A stretch of 64,000 nt of DNA, taken from Pedobacter sp. FW305-3-2-15-E-R2A2. GTDB taxonomy: Bacteria > Bacteroidota > Bacteroidia > Sphingobacteriales > Sphingobacteriaceae. Below the pieces are notes generated by a model that searched no databases, had not been told where the DNA came from, and saw nothing but the letters and a program-made list of their open reading frames with translations. Positions 8,083 to 16,324 of this stretch are shown piece after piece (within the stretch, counting starts at the first letter, position 1; every line of letters begins with the position of its first letter). The stretch lies in assembly GCF_038446955.1 (NCBI RefSeq), contig NZ_CP151803.1, positions 310,001 through 374,000 of the forward strand. Direction: 5' to 3'. A program made the position numbers and the translations under genes.

Positions 8083-8625
8083 TTGGCAACAAACACAGCT
8101 CAAGAATTCGATTCAGTAATCGCGATTTGTAAATCGCTTTTTTTAAAGAAAACAAAGGACTATGGAACCGCCTGGAGAATCCTCCGGTCATCCTCTATTA
8201 CAGATCAGATTTTCATTAAGGCGCAACGCATCCGCACGCTGGAAGAAAAGAAAGTCTCGAAAGTAGGAGAGGACATCAGCTCCGAATATATTGGCATTAT
8301 CAACTATTGCGTCATCGGGATGCTGCAGCTGGAATTGAAAAGCGATGATCCTTATGAAATGGAAGTTGACCAGGTGGAAGCCCTTTTTGATGAAAAGGTG
8401 AACCTGACCAAAGAACTGATGATGGCCAAGAATCATGATTATGGAGAAGCATGGAGAGACATGCGCACGAGCTCATTAACGGATCTGATCCTGATGAAAA
8501 TCCTCAGGGTCAAACAAATTGAAGATAATTTTGGTAAAACACTGGCCTCTGAAGGCATTGATGCCAATTATCAGGATATGCTCAATTATGCTGTTTTTGC
8601 ATTGATTAAACTGAAATTGAAATAA
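8083..8625 (+). CDS. DUF1599 (nucleotide-modification-associated) protein
   Basis: 180 residues beginning at a TTG, because no ATG occurs before the conserved domain. The family N-terminus (TAQEFDSVIAICKSLFL) supports this start. It is a tandem of two related halves: residues about 15-92 contain KDYGTAWRILRSSSITDQIF and residues 98-178 contain HDYGEAWRDMRTSSLTDLIL, each followed by a similar helical stretch and an IGIINYC or DMLNYAV segment. Pfam calls this domain nucleotide modification associated domain 1. The biochemical role is not established. It is divergent from folP and overlaps the next gene by one base, so it is translationally coupled to the DoxX protein. Confidence 0.85.
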   Translation: MATNTAQEFDSVIAICKSLFLKKTKDYGTAWRILRSSSITDQIFIKAQRIRTLEEKKVSKVGEDISSEYIGIINYCVIGMLQLELKSDDPYEMEVDQVEALFDEKVNLTKELMMAKNHDYGEAWRDMRTSSLTDLILMKILRVKQIEDNFGKTLASEGIDANYQDMLNYAVFALIKLKLK

Positions 8626-9815
8626 TGAAGAAAATTGCCCTGAATTTTGCCCGGATATTTGTTGGAGTACTGTTTATATTTTCAGGACTCATTAAAGCCA
8701 ATGACCCCCTGGGTTTTGGCTATAAACTACAGGAATATTTCGATGAATTCCATAACATCTTTTTAAAGTTTATAGGCTCAGATGCAGGAGGAAGCTTTTT
8801 CTTAAGCGAGATGGCTACCGGAATTGCGATCCTGCTTTGTGTGCTTGAAATCGTATTGGGTGCTTTACTGCTTTTTGGTTTCTGGAGTAAAAAAGTAACC
8901 TGGGGCCTGTTGGGGACAATTATATTTTTCACTTTTCTAACTTTTGTCTCTGCATTTTTCAAAATCGTGACTTCCTGCGGATGTTTCGGTGATGCCATTC
9001 CTTTAACGCCATGGGAATCCTTCTCCAAGGACCTGGTGCTGCTGGTACTGATTGTATATCTTTTCCTTCATCATAGTTTGATTAAACCAATTACCGATAA
9101 ACCAGGCATACAAAAAGGGGTGTTGGCAGGGGTGTTGGTATTGTCGACTTTATTTAGCCTCTATACTTATCGCAGGCTGCCCATTCTGGACTTTCTCCCT
9201 TATAAAGTGGGTGCAAATATCCCCGAACTGATGCGTATTCCTCCGGGAGCACAGCCAGATGAGTTTCAGATCATGTACAACCTGACGAACAAGAAAACCA
9301 AAGAGAAAAAGGTGATGAGCGATAAGGAGTACCTGAAAACAGAAATCTGGAAAGATGACAACTGGGAAATTGTAGGAACACCAGAGAAAAAACTGATTAA
9401 AAAAGGATATGAACCTAAGATCAAAGATTTAAATATCAGTGATGGTTCAGGTACGGACTATACAAAGGAACTGATAGAAAATCCTTATTACAACCTGATT
9501 ATTGTTGCTTACAATCTGAAAGATACAGATGAAGAGGGCATGTCTGCCTTAAATGCGATGTCTTTAAATGCAGCAGAACAATTCAACATCAGAACGGTAT
9601 TGCTGACTTCAAATTCTGCGCAGGATGCAGCTGTGTTTAGTAAAAAGATGAAGTTGTTTACGGAACTCTTTTATGCAGATGCGGTGCCTTTAAAGAGTAT
9701 GGTCAGGGCTAATCCCGGTGTCCTGTTGCTAAAGAACGGGGTGGTTATCAATAAATGGGCGTATAATGCCATGCCTTCTTTTGAGGAGCTTTCCGAAAAA
9801 TATTTCAGTAAATAA
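8625..9815 (+). CDS. DoxX/MauE-like membrane protein with thioredoxin-like C-terminus
   Basis: 396 residues of the BT_3928-like DoxX family. Four membrane helices span about residues 5-150 (FARIFVGVLFIFSGLIKANDP is the DoxX start signature), with TSCGCFGDAIPLTPWES between helices 3 and 4, the MauE-type double-Cys region. Another helix lies near 160-175, and a soluble C-terminal domain (270-396) resembles a thioredoxin fold without CxxC. Members are thought to act in membrane redox chemistry, but the substrate is unknown. It follows DUF1599 by a stop/start overlap and precedes the permease gene by 3 bases, forming a four-gene operon with aroK. Confidence 0.82.
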   Translation: MKKIALNFARIFVGVLFIFSGLIKANDPLGFGYKLQEYFDEFHNIFLKFIGSDAGGSFFLSEMATGIAILLCVLEIVLGALLLFGFWSKKVTWGLLGTIIFFTFLTFVSAFFKIVTSCGCFGDAIPLTPWESFSKDLVLLVLIVYLFLHHSLIKPITDKPGIQKGVLAGVLVLSTLFSLYTYRRLPILDFLPYKVGANIPELMRIPPGAQPDEFQIMYNLTNKKTKEKKVMSDKEYLKTEIWKDDNWEIVGTPEKKLIKKGYEPKIKDLNISDGSGTDYTKELIENPYYNLIIVAYNLKDTDEEGMSALNAMSLNAAEQFNIRTVLLTSNSAQDAAVFSKKMKLFTELFYADAVPLKSMVRANPGVLLLKNGVVINKWAYNAMPSFEELSEKYFSK

Positions 9816-9818
9816 CCC

Positions 9819-10874
9819 ATGTTGCAGTACGCCATCAAGAAGTTTTTATACGGATTAGCGGTCATGGCCGGGGTGGTAAGTGTGGTGTTTGTACTGTTTA
9901 ATGTATTACCGGGAGATCCGGCGAGAATGACCATGGGCCAACGTTCTGATGTGCAATCTCTGGAAGCGGTACGCAAAGAATTTGGCCTGGATAAATCCAG
10001 GCCGGTTCAGTTTTTCTTATACCTGAATGACCTTTCTCCTTTGAGCATTCATCCTGACAATAAAGAGAGCCTGGAGAAATACCATTACCTCAGGCTGGTT
10101 GGAGTCGGGGAAGAAGTAATTGCCCTCAAATGGCCTTATCTGCGCAGGTCTTATCAGACCAAGAGGGAAGTGACCTCTATTCTAAGGGAAACGGTCCCCA
10201 ATACCTTTATTCTGGCCTTAACGGCAATGATCTTTGCCACCATCATCGGCGTCTTTCTAGGGGTGCTTTCTGCGGTCCATAAAGATACCTGGATTGATAA
10301 AACGGCAAATTCTTTCGCCATTTTGGGGATTTCTGCTCCTTCTTTTTTTGCAGGCATCATTATCGCCTGGTTATTTGGCTTCGTATGGAGTGATTATACC
10401 GGATTAAATATGTCGGGCAGCTTATACAGTTATGATCCTTTTAAAGGGGAAATCATGACCTGGAAGAACTTATGGTTGCCGATGTTGACCCTAGGTTTAA
10501 GGCCATTGGCGATTATCGTTCAGCTCACGAGAAGTGCAATGCTGGATGTATTGGCGCAGGATTATATCCGCACGGCCAGGGCGAAAGGTCTGGGAAGAAA
10601 TGCAATCATTTATAAGCATGCCCTAAAAAATGCCTTAAACCCTGTGATTACGGCTATTTCAGGCTGGTTTGCCTCCCTGCTGGCGGGATCTTTCTTTGTA
10701 GAATATATTTTTGGTTACAATGGCTTGGGAAGAACCACAGTGACTGCTTTGGAAATGTCAGATTTTCCGGTAGTAATGGGCTCAATTCTTTTTATTGCAT
10801 TTATATTTGTGCTGATCAATATATTGGTAGACGTATTATATGCCTTTGTTGATCCAAGGGTAAAACTCGCTTAA
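9819..10874 (+). CDS. DppB-type ABC transporter permease, orphan
   Basis: 351 residues with six predicted membrane segments and the BPD_transp_1 EAA loop (DYIRTARAKGLGRNAIIYKH, about 247-266). The N-terminus (FVLFNVLPGDPARMTMGQRS) is the usual start of DppB/OppB subunits of peptide/nickel importers. The periplasmic stretch between residues 65 and 115 (LNDLSPLSIHPDN, WPYLRRSYQTK) is longer than I expect for enterobacterial DppB. No DppC, ATPase or binding-protein gene is nearby, so partners must be encoded elsewhere. It lies between a DoxX gene (3-base gap) and aroK (4-base gap) in one operon. Confidence 0.9.
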   Translation: MLQYAIKKFLYGLAVMAGVVSVVFVLFNVLPGDPARMTMGQRSDVQSLEAVRKEFGLDKSRPVQFFLYLNDLSPLSIHPDNKESLEKYHYLRLVGVGEEVIALKWPYLRRSYQTKREVTSILRETVPNTFILALTAMIFATIIGVFLGVLSAVHKDTWIDKTANSFAILGISAPSFFAGIIIAWLFGFVWSDYTGLNMSGSLYSYDPFKGEIMTWKNLWLPMLTLGLRPLAIIVQLTRSAMLDVLAQDYIRTARAKGLGRNAIIYKHALKNALNPVITAISGWFASLLAGSFFVEYIFGYNGLGRTTVTALEMSDFPVVMGSILFIAFIFVLINILVDVLYAFVDPRVKLA

Positions 10875-10878
10875 AAGA

Positions 10879-11385
10879 ATGAAGATATTTCTGATTGGAT
10901 TTATGGGTTGTGGTAAAAGCACTTTGGGAAGAAAGCTGGCCACTAAACTGGGATATGATTTTATTGACCTCGATCAGCAGATCGAAAAACAAATCGGCAT
11001 GTCTATCGGCGCTTATTTTGCCGCCAATGGCGAGGCTGCATTCAGGGCATTTGAGCGTAAAACCTTGCAGGAATTCAATTATCCTTCCAATTGTGTCGTG
11101 GCAACAGGTGGCGGTGCACCCTGTTATTTCGATAATATGGAATGGATCAATAACAATGGAACTTCAGTTTACATAGAAATGTCTGCCACTGCTTTGGCCA
11201 GACGTCTGGAAAATGGAAAAGATAAACGCCCATTGTTAAAGGATATGAATCCAGAGGAAATGATTCATTTTATTGAACACAAGCTGGAAGAACGTAATCC
11301 CTTTTACCTTCAGGCAAGCTTAAAAGTGAATGGAATCAGCCTTACACCGGACGACCTCAGGGCATTGCTCTTGTCTGACGTTTAA
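10879..11385 (+). CDS. aroK: Shikimate kinase
   Basis: 168 residues, a single P-loop kinase domain. The Walker A is GFMGCGKST (residues 7-15). Then come FIDLDQQIEKQIGMSI with the shikimate-binding Asp, AFRAFERKTL with the substrate Arg, ATGGGAPCY (Walker B/shikimate loop) and the lid with KDKRPLL. It phosphorylates shikimate at O3 in the aromatic amino-acid pathway. It is the last gene of the DUF1599-DoxX-permease-aroK run. Its stop overlaps the stop of the opposite thioesterase gene by 4 bases. Confidence 0.96.
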   Translation: MKIFLIGFMGCGKSTLGRKLATKLGYDFIDLDQQIEKQIGMSIGAYFAANGEAAFRAFERKTLQEFNYPSNCVVATGGGAPCYFDNMEWINNNGTSVYIEMSATALARRLENGKDKRPLLKDMNPEEMIHFIEHKLEERNPFYLQASLKVNGISLTPDDLRALLLSDV

Positions 11386-11798
11386 TTGTTTTCTTTCTCG
11401 AACTGTTCCTCAATAAATTTGATGTGGGTTTTGCCATGAGCAACAGGATTGCCATCTTCGTCAACATTCACAAATACCATTTTATCGATGGTCAGGATGC
11501 TTTTTCTGGTGATTTTATTTCTCACCTCACAGCGCATGGTTAAGGAAGTGTTGCCAAAATCCGTTGCGGTAATCCCCATTTCAATAATGTCTCCCTGTTT
11601 TGCAGAGCTGACAAAGTTAATTTCTGAGATGTATTTCGTTACGACCCTTGGATTGCCCAATTGAACGATGGCATAAATCGCCGCTTCTTCATCGATCCAA
11701 CGAAGCAGGCTCCCGCCAAATAAGCTCCCGTTAGGATTTAAGTCTTCTGGTTTTACCCATTTTCTGGTGTGAAAATTCATAGTACTGATTTTGCTCAA
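11382..11798 (-). CDS. Acyl-CoA thioesterase, hotdog fold (YciA-like)
   Basis: 138 residues, one hotdog domain. NPNGSLFGGSLLRWIDEEAA (about 22-41) is the central helix signature of the YciA/BFIT acyl-CoA hydrolases, where Asn/Gly and Asp/Glu shape the active site. The strand segments DFGNTSLTMRCEVRN and LTIDKMVFVNVDEDG follow. It hydrolyses acyl-CoA in the cytosol, with chain-length preference unknown. It is convergent with aroK and the genes overlap by 4 bases. No terminator is visible between them. Confidence 0.88.
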   Translation of the reverse strand: MSKISTMNFHTRKWVKPEDLNPNGSLFGGSLLRWIDEEAAIYAIVQLGNPRVVTKYISEINFVSSAKQGDIIEMGITATDFGNTSLTMRCEVRNKITRKSILTIDKMVFVNVDEDGNPVAHGKTHIKFIEEQFEKENN

Positions 11799-11853
11799 AA
11801 ATAAGCTTTTAGCACCTATAGAATCTCACAGGGGCGTAATAAAGGAATCGGTT

Positions 11854-12303
11854 TTATCGTCTCGGTTTCCGCTTCATCTGATGATCCACAGAAAAAGGAC
11901 CTGATCCGATTACCCAGAACAATACCAATAACAAGAGTACGATTATGGATAACCATAATTCTGAATTCAGCATCGAAAATCCTCTGGATAAGTTGACAAA
12001 AAATACCGCGCATAAAAGGATCGGGATCTGTATGACTACCGCAAACCTGGTTAAAAGACCGAGTGTGATCAGTATTCCTCCTACCAGATGTACAAAACCT
12101 ACAATATGTATGGCCACACTGGCCATCATTCCTGAAAAACCAAATACATTGTTTTGCAGTAACAGGTCCTGAAGAACGGCGGTATTGCTTACGATAGCGA
12201 TACCTTTAAAGAAAATAAGTATGCCTAAAACAATGCGGATTACGTCAAGCCATTTGGCATGATGTACATCACCCCAGTGCTCAATTCTCTGAATAACAGT
12301 CAT
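11854..12303 (-). CDS. DoxX family membrane protein
   Basis: 149 residues with four hydrophobic helices (about 20-45, 60-85, 88-108, 112-135), including IRIVLGILIFFKGIAIVSN and IVGFVHLVGGILITLGLLTR. The C-terminus is short and basic (MKRKPRR). DoxX-like proteins are small integral membrane proteins implicated in thiosulfate or thiol redox, but the function of most is unknown. It is the only gene on its transcript and sits 55 bases upstream of the thioesterase gene on the same strand. The intervening bases show no clear terminator. Confidence 0.82.
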   Translation of the reverse strand: MTVIQRIEHWGDVHHAKWLDVIRIVLGILIFFKGIAIVSNTAVLQDLLLQNNVFGFSGMMASVAIHIVGFVHLVGGILITLGLLTRFAVVIQIPILLCAVFFVNLSRGFSMLNSELWLSIIVLLLLVLFWVIGSGPFSVDHQMKRKPRR

Positions 12304-12803
12304 GATAAACCTCCTTTTTAAAAATGCTTATTGAAGTTACCGAGAAAAAATGAGATAATCAATAGTTTATACGGTGAGTTCTTACTATTGCAGTATTATG
12401 TTTCTTTTTCTATATTTATGGAGAAATTATTAGTCAGATCATCTGATTTATCTATATATCGCAAAAATTCCCGCTCTCAGACCTGTACCATTGAAAAACT
12501 CATGGCATTTATGCGTTTGTGGCCATGCATTCAACAAAACGCATCTTAAATAAGATTCAATACTCCCCCCCTATATTGAATAATCCCTCCTCATGGCGTC
12601 TGTGATTAAATGCCATGAGGTTCGTATCTTTATCTTCCTGAGTTTTAATGTGGCGAAGATCAGACCAGAGGAGAGGCTCCTGAAAAATAATCTCTCGATC
12701 GTCGCGTTATTTCCCTTGAAAAATAATTTTTATTCCTAAATTCCCTCAAAAAACGTCGATTTCTTTGAATTGGCGCTGATTAACGCCGCTTCAAGATAAC
12801 AAA
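12304..12803. promoter_or_regulatory. 500-base intergenic region with inverted repeats upstream of TetR gene
   Basis: No convincing gene is found. Two inverted repeats share the half-sites CATGGC and GCCATG: 12501-12506/12522-12527 (15-base spacer) and 12592-12597/12612-12617 (14-base spacer). In the second copy the arms extend to 9 bp (CCTCATGGC/GCCATGAGG, 12589-12620). Just before the TetR gene lies GGCG-N8-CGCC (12773-12788). These could be operators for the TetR protein or for the DoxX gene, or transcript hairpins. None is followed by a T-run. Confidence 0.4.
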
Positions 12804-13520
12804 ATGGACTTTTCAAGAATCCCCCCTGTTGATATGGCTGAAAAAGTAATTGAAAAACCTGTAAAAAACCGTCTGCTAACGGAACGTAGACTTATTGATG
12901 CCGTAGGATCGATCATCAGAACTCAGGGATATACCGGGCTGGGTGTAAATGCGATAGCAAAAGAAGCAAAGGTGAACAAGAAATTGATCTACCGGTATTT
13001 TGACAATGTAGAACGTCTGATTGAAACGTATGTGATTGAAAAGGATTACTGGCTGTCATTTAACAATAAGATTCTGAGTCAAATAGATCTTAAAGACAAA
13101 AAAAACAGCATCATCGACAACTACGTTTCCATCCTGGAGAAGCAATTCGAATTCTTCTGGAATGAGGATGAGATGCAGAAGATCATCTTATGGGAAATTT
13201 CTGAAAGCACGGAGTTGATGGACAGTGTTTCCAAGGTCCGTGAAGAATATGGAAATGCACTTCTGGCTTTATCAGACCCTTACTTTAAGAACTCCGCAGT
13301 GAGTATGCGTGGAGTTTCCGCTTTATTGGTGTGCGGGATTTATTATGTCGTCCTTCATGCAAAGAAAAACGAAAGCACGATTTGTGGCCTGGATATCAAT
13401 ACGGAAGAAGGCAGGGCTGAAATTCAAAAGTCTTTACGGCAAATCATAGAATGGGCCTTTCATGCCGCAAAAACTAAAATCAAACCTAACCGAACTGATC
13501 GACCTGATTCTGCAAAATAG
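12804..13520 (+). CDS. TetR/AcrR family transcriptional regulator
   Basis: 238 residues. After a 25-residue polar leader, residues about 27-85 form the TetR DNA-binding domain: RLIDAVGSIIRTQGYTGLGV, then the recognition helix segment NAIAKEAKVNKKLIYRYFDN. The remainder is a helical ligand-binding domain without a recognisable ligand class. A second in-frame ATG ten codons in (12834) would remove most of the leader. Its 3' end overlaps truA, on the other strand, by 35 bases. The upstream inverted repeats may be its operators. Its target genes cannot be read from context. Confidence 0.88.
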   Translation: MDFSRIPPVDMAEKVIEKPVKNRLLTERRLIDAVGSIIRTQGYTGLGVNAIAKEAKVNKKLIYRYFDNVERLIETYVIEKDYWLSFNNKILSQIDLKDKKNSIIDNYVSILEKQFEFFWNEDEMQKIILWEISESTELMDSVSKVREEYGNALLALSDPYFKNSAVSMRGVSALLVCGIYYVVLHAKKNESTICGLDINTEEGRAEIQKSLRQIIEWAFHAAKTKIKPNRTDRPDSAK

Positions 13521-14286
13521 CAGAGAATTCTGTTCTTGGCGGGAGGTTCAGGTAAGGATAGGTCACTTTAGATAAATATAATCCCTGCGGATGGGCAGGT
13601 GTGATCAGTAGGGGTGTTTCTTTACTGATCAGGTAATGCTCAAATTGATCCACACTTAACTCTCCTTTTCCTATTTTCAGCAATTGGCCCATGATGATGC
13701 GGATCATTTTGCTCAGAAAGCGGTTCGAAGAGATCTGGAACCGCAGGCGGTCTCCGGAACGGTCTACGGTCAGGCCAGCTGACATTACATTACAGATTGT
13801 ATGTTCGTATTTATCCGGACTGGTACAAAAAGGCCGGTAGTCTTTGTATTGTGGCAATAAAGCCGCAGCCTGTTGCATTTTATCAATGTGCAGGTCTTTC
13901 AACAGGTAAAAAGCACTCAATCCGTTTAAGAAGGGACTTTTATAGGTGTGGATAAAATAGTCGTAGCAGCGCTGTACAGCGTCAAAGCGGGCATGTTGCA
14001 TGCCAGTCATAGGAATGATGTCAAAAATGGCAATACTTCCGGGTAAGAGCTTATTTAGCCTGAAAACAAGATCGAAGTCCCAGGGCTGTTCAATGTCCAT
14101 ATGAAAGAAGAACTGGCTGGCATGAACCTGTGCATCTGTTCTGCCGCATCCATTGATAAAGACCGGAGTTTTCAGCACCTGGGTTAAAGCCTGTTCCAAT
14201 ACGCCCTGAACATTCAGAATCCCGGGTTGTTTTTGCCATCCATTAAAATGAAGGCCATGATAGCCAATATGTACGAAATACCTCAA
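13486..14286 (-). CDS. truA: tRNA pseudouridine(38-40) synthase TruA
   Basis: 266 residues, the normal size. The catalytic motif reads GCGRTDAQVHASQ with nucleophile Asp51. The family usually has Gly where Gln53 stands. Other expected parts are the N-terminal YHGLHFNGWQKQPG, the central RCYDYFIHT, and FLSKMIRIIMGQLLKIGKGE near 190-210. It makes pseudouridine at positions 38-40 of the anticodon arm. Its stop lies inside the end of the convergent TetR gene (35-base overlap). It is 4 bases downstream of the GH20 gene, so it is probably co-transcribed with it. Confidence 0.93.
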   Translation of the reverse strand: MRYFVHIGYHGLHFNGWQKQPGILNVQGVLEQALTQVLKTPVFINGCGRTDAQVHASQFFFHMDIEQPWDFDLVFRLNKLLPGSIAIFDIIPMTGMQHARFDAVQRCYDYFIHTYKSPFLNGLSAFYLLKDLHIDKMQQAAALLPQYKDYRPFCTSPDKYEHTICNVMSAGLTVDRSGDRLRFQISSNRFLSKMIRIIMGQLLKIGKGELSVDQFEHYLISKETPLLITPAHPQGLYLSKVTYPYLNLPPRTEFSAILQNQVDQFG

Positions 14287-14290
14287 TGTC

Positions 14291-16255
14291 CTATTTTCTT
14301 GCTCTCTTGTTTAACTCATCAACCGGCATGTTCAGCATTCTTCCTACAGGTTCTTTTCCCTTGTAAGTGATCACTCTTAACATTCCGGCATCTTTTGGTA
14401 CGCTTAGCTTCTCGGTATATTTAGGATAGAAACGATCCGGGAAGGAGTTGTCAAAACTGTAATAAATGTCCAGTCCCGCTACTTCTGTACTCAATTCAAC
14501 CAACAGCTGACGGTCTGCAGATCTGCTGACTTTAAATATCGGATCATATACACTAGGTGCATATTTGGTTTCTGCGATGTCGAGTCTTTTGAAATGCTGC
14601 TCTACTCTCCCAAAGAAATTATTCCAGTTTTTCTTTTCTCTCGGCGACCATACCGATTCTGCAATCGCCATCCCCCTTGGCCAGGTCATATATTCTGCCT
14701 GTCTGATGTTGTACACCTGCTCTGTCCATAAATTCGCTTGTCCACCTTTGATGTATTTCGGATCTACACCGGCTGGAATAGGGTCGAACTCATAAGATTT
14801 ACTCAACCGCAATGAAGCGTAGACTTTGGGCTCAGTGATGACATCGGCCTGCATATAATCTAAGTATGCATAGGTGGTAGGGCTCATCACGACATCATGT
14901 TTCTTTAACGCCGCTTCGGTACCGTATTTCATTCCCCTCCAGCTCATCACCGCAGCACTCGGCGACATGTTGCCATCCAGAATTTCATCCCAGCCCATGA
15001 ATTTTTTGCCTTTTGATTCTACGATGCCCTGCACACGTTTCTCAAAATATCCCTGAACTTGGTGCATGTTTTTTAAACCTTCCTTTTGCATCAGGGCCTT
15101 AATGGCATCACTTTTCTCCCAGAAGTTGAAAGGGGCTTCATCGCCACCCATGTGCAGGTATTCGAAAGGGAAAAGTGCAGCAACCTGTGTAATTACGCTG
15201 TCTAAAAAGCTGTATACTTTTTCATTGGCCGGACAAAGGGTATTGTCTACCAACGCTGTTGGAGGCGCTCCTCTGGACCAATCCATAATTCTTTCTCCGG
15301 AACGAACGCGGTAGTTTTCTGCGCCTGGTGTACAGGACAGTTCCGGATAAGACGCAATAGCGGCGAGGCTATGTCCCGGAACATCAATTTCCGGCAGGAT
15401 GTTGACAAACCTTTCCTGTGCATATTGTACGAGCTCTTTGATGTCTTCCTGCGTATAAAAACCACCGTAGTTACGTGGCTCATCCGGTCCGGGTACACTG
15501 AAATTGCCAAATTCTCCGGTTTTTTTGACACTCCATGCACCAACTTCAGTTAGCTTGGGGAAACCTTTGATTTCTATTCTCCAGCCTTCATCATCCGTTA
15601 GGTGCAAATGAAGAACGTTGTATTTATAGCGAACCATGGCATTAATGTATTGTTTCACCTCTTCTTTTGTAAAGAAATGACGGGCAACATCAAACATTAA
15701 ACCTCTCCAGCCTACGCGGGGGTAATCTGTGATGTCTACACAAGGACTTTTCCAGTCTATATCTTCTACGGCTTCTTTGCTTTCTATCTCTTTCGGAAAT
15801 AACTGAATCAGACTTTGTGCCCCATAATATAGACCTGCTGCTTTGTTTGCTTTGATGACAATATGATTGTTGCTTACAGAAAGCTGATACCCCTCATTTC
15901 CTAAAACAGGATTGGCCTTATCGTTTAATACAAGTTTGATCGTTGGCGTAACACCAGCAGTAGGATTGACTACTGAAACGTAACTGCCTGTAGGAATGGA
16001 AAGCCTTTCTTGTAAAAATGCGATCACCTGTTTCAGTTCCGGGTTTCCGGCCGACTGGATCGTGACATTGGCCGGTAAAACGAAGTGACCTTCATTTTTA
16101 ACTACAGAAACGGGTTCAGGGATGATGGCGATTTCAGAAGGAATATTAGTTCCGGCAGCTGCCTCGGCGATGTTACCGGATTCAGGAGCGATTGCCTGCG
16201 CAAAAGTATAGGTGCTCATCAGGCAGCAGGATAAAAACAGGAAGAATCTTTTCAT
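14291..16255 (-). CDS. Beta-N-acetylhexosaminidase, GH20
   Basis: 654 residues with a Sec signal (MKRFFLFLSCCLMSTYTFA). A GH20b N-terminal alpha/beta domain covers about 30-160. The GH20 TIM barrel follows with WRGLMFDVARHFF, HLHLTDDEGWRIEIK, LPEIDVPGHSLAA and the catalytic Asp-Glu pair in HMGGDEAPFNFW near residue 372. A C-terminal beta region (about 570-654) resembles the chitobiase C-terminal module. It releases GlcNAc/GalNAc from chitin-type or glycoprotein glycans by substrate-assisted catalysis, in the periplasm or at the surface. It lies in a run with truA downstream and a PBP4-like gene 70 bases upstream, so a link to wall or chitin turnover is plausible but not shown. Confidence 0.94.
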   Translation of the reverse strand: MKRFFLFLSCCLMSTYTFAQAIAPESGNIAEAAAGTNIPSEIAIIPEPVSVVKNEGHFVLPANVTIQSAGNPELKQVIAFLQERLSIPTGSYVSVVNPTAGVTPTIKLVLNDKANPVLGNEGYQLSVSNNHIVIKANKAAGLYYGAQSLIQLFPKEIESKEAVEDIDWKSPCVDITDYPRVGWRGLMFDVARHFFTKEEVKQYINAMVRYKYNVLHLHLTDDEGWRIEIKGFPKLTEVGAWSVKKTGEFGNFSVPGPDEPRNYGGFYTQEDIKELVQYAQERFVNILPEIDVPGHSLAAIASYPELSCTPGAENYRVRSGERIMDWSRGAPPTALVDNTLCPANEKVYSFLDSVITQVAALFPFEYLHMGGDEAPFNFWEKSDAIKALMQKEGLKNMHQVQGYFEKRVQGIVESKGKKFMGWDEILDGNMSPSAAVMSWRGMKYGTEAALKKHDVVMSPTTYAYLDYMQADVITEPKVYASLRLSKSYEFDPIPAGVDPKYIKGGQANLWTEQVYNIRQAEYMTWPRGMAIAESVWSPREKKNWNNFFGRVEQHFKRLDIAETKYAPSVYDPIFKVSRSADRQLLVELSTEVAGLDIYYSFDNSFPDRFYPKYTEKLSVPKDAGMLRVITYKGKEPVGRMLNMPVDELNKRARK

Positions 16256-16324
16256 AGAACTGGCTAACAGTGTATTTCGAATTTTATAAACGGGCGCAAT
16301 TTATCAATAAAAAGACAAATAATT

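Noticed and set aside
12331..12549. 72-codon plus-strand open frame
   Set aside because: It has poor codon quality and no domain, and lies in AT-rich intergenic DNA.
12593..12739. 48-codon plus-strand open frame in the gap before the TetR gene
   Set aside because: It starts inside an inverted repeat, has no convincing promoter or domain, and ends in low-complexity AT-rich sequence. Retained only as non-coding sequence.
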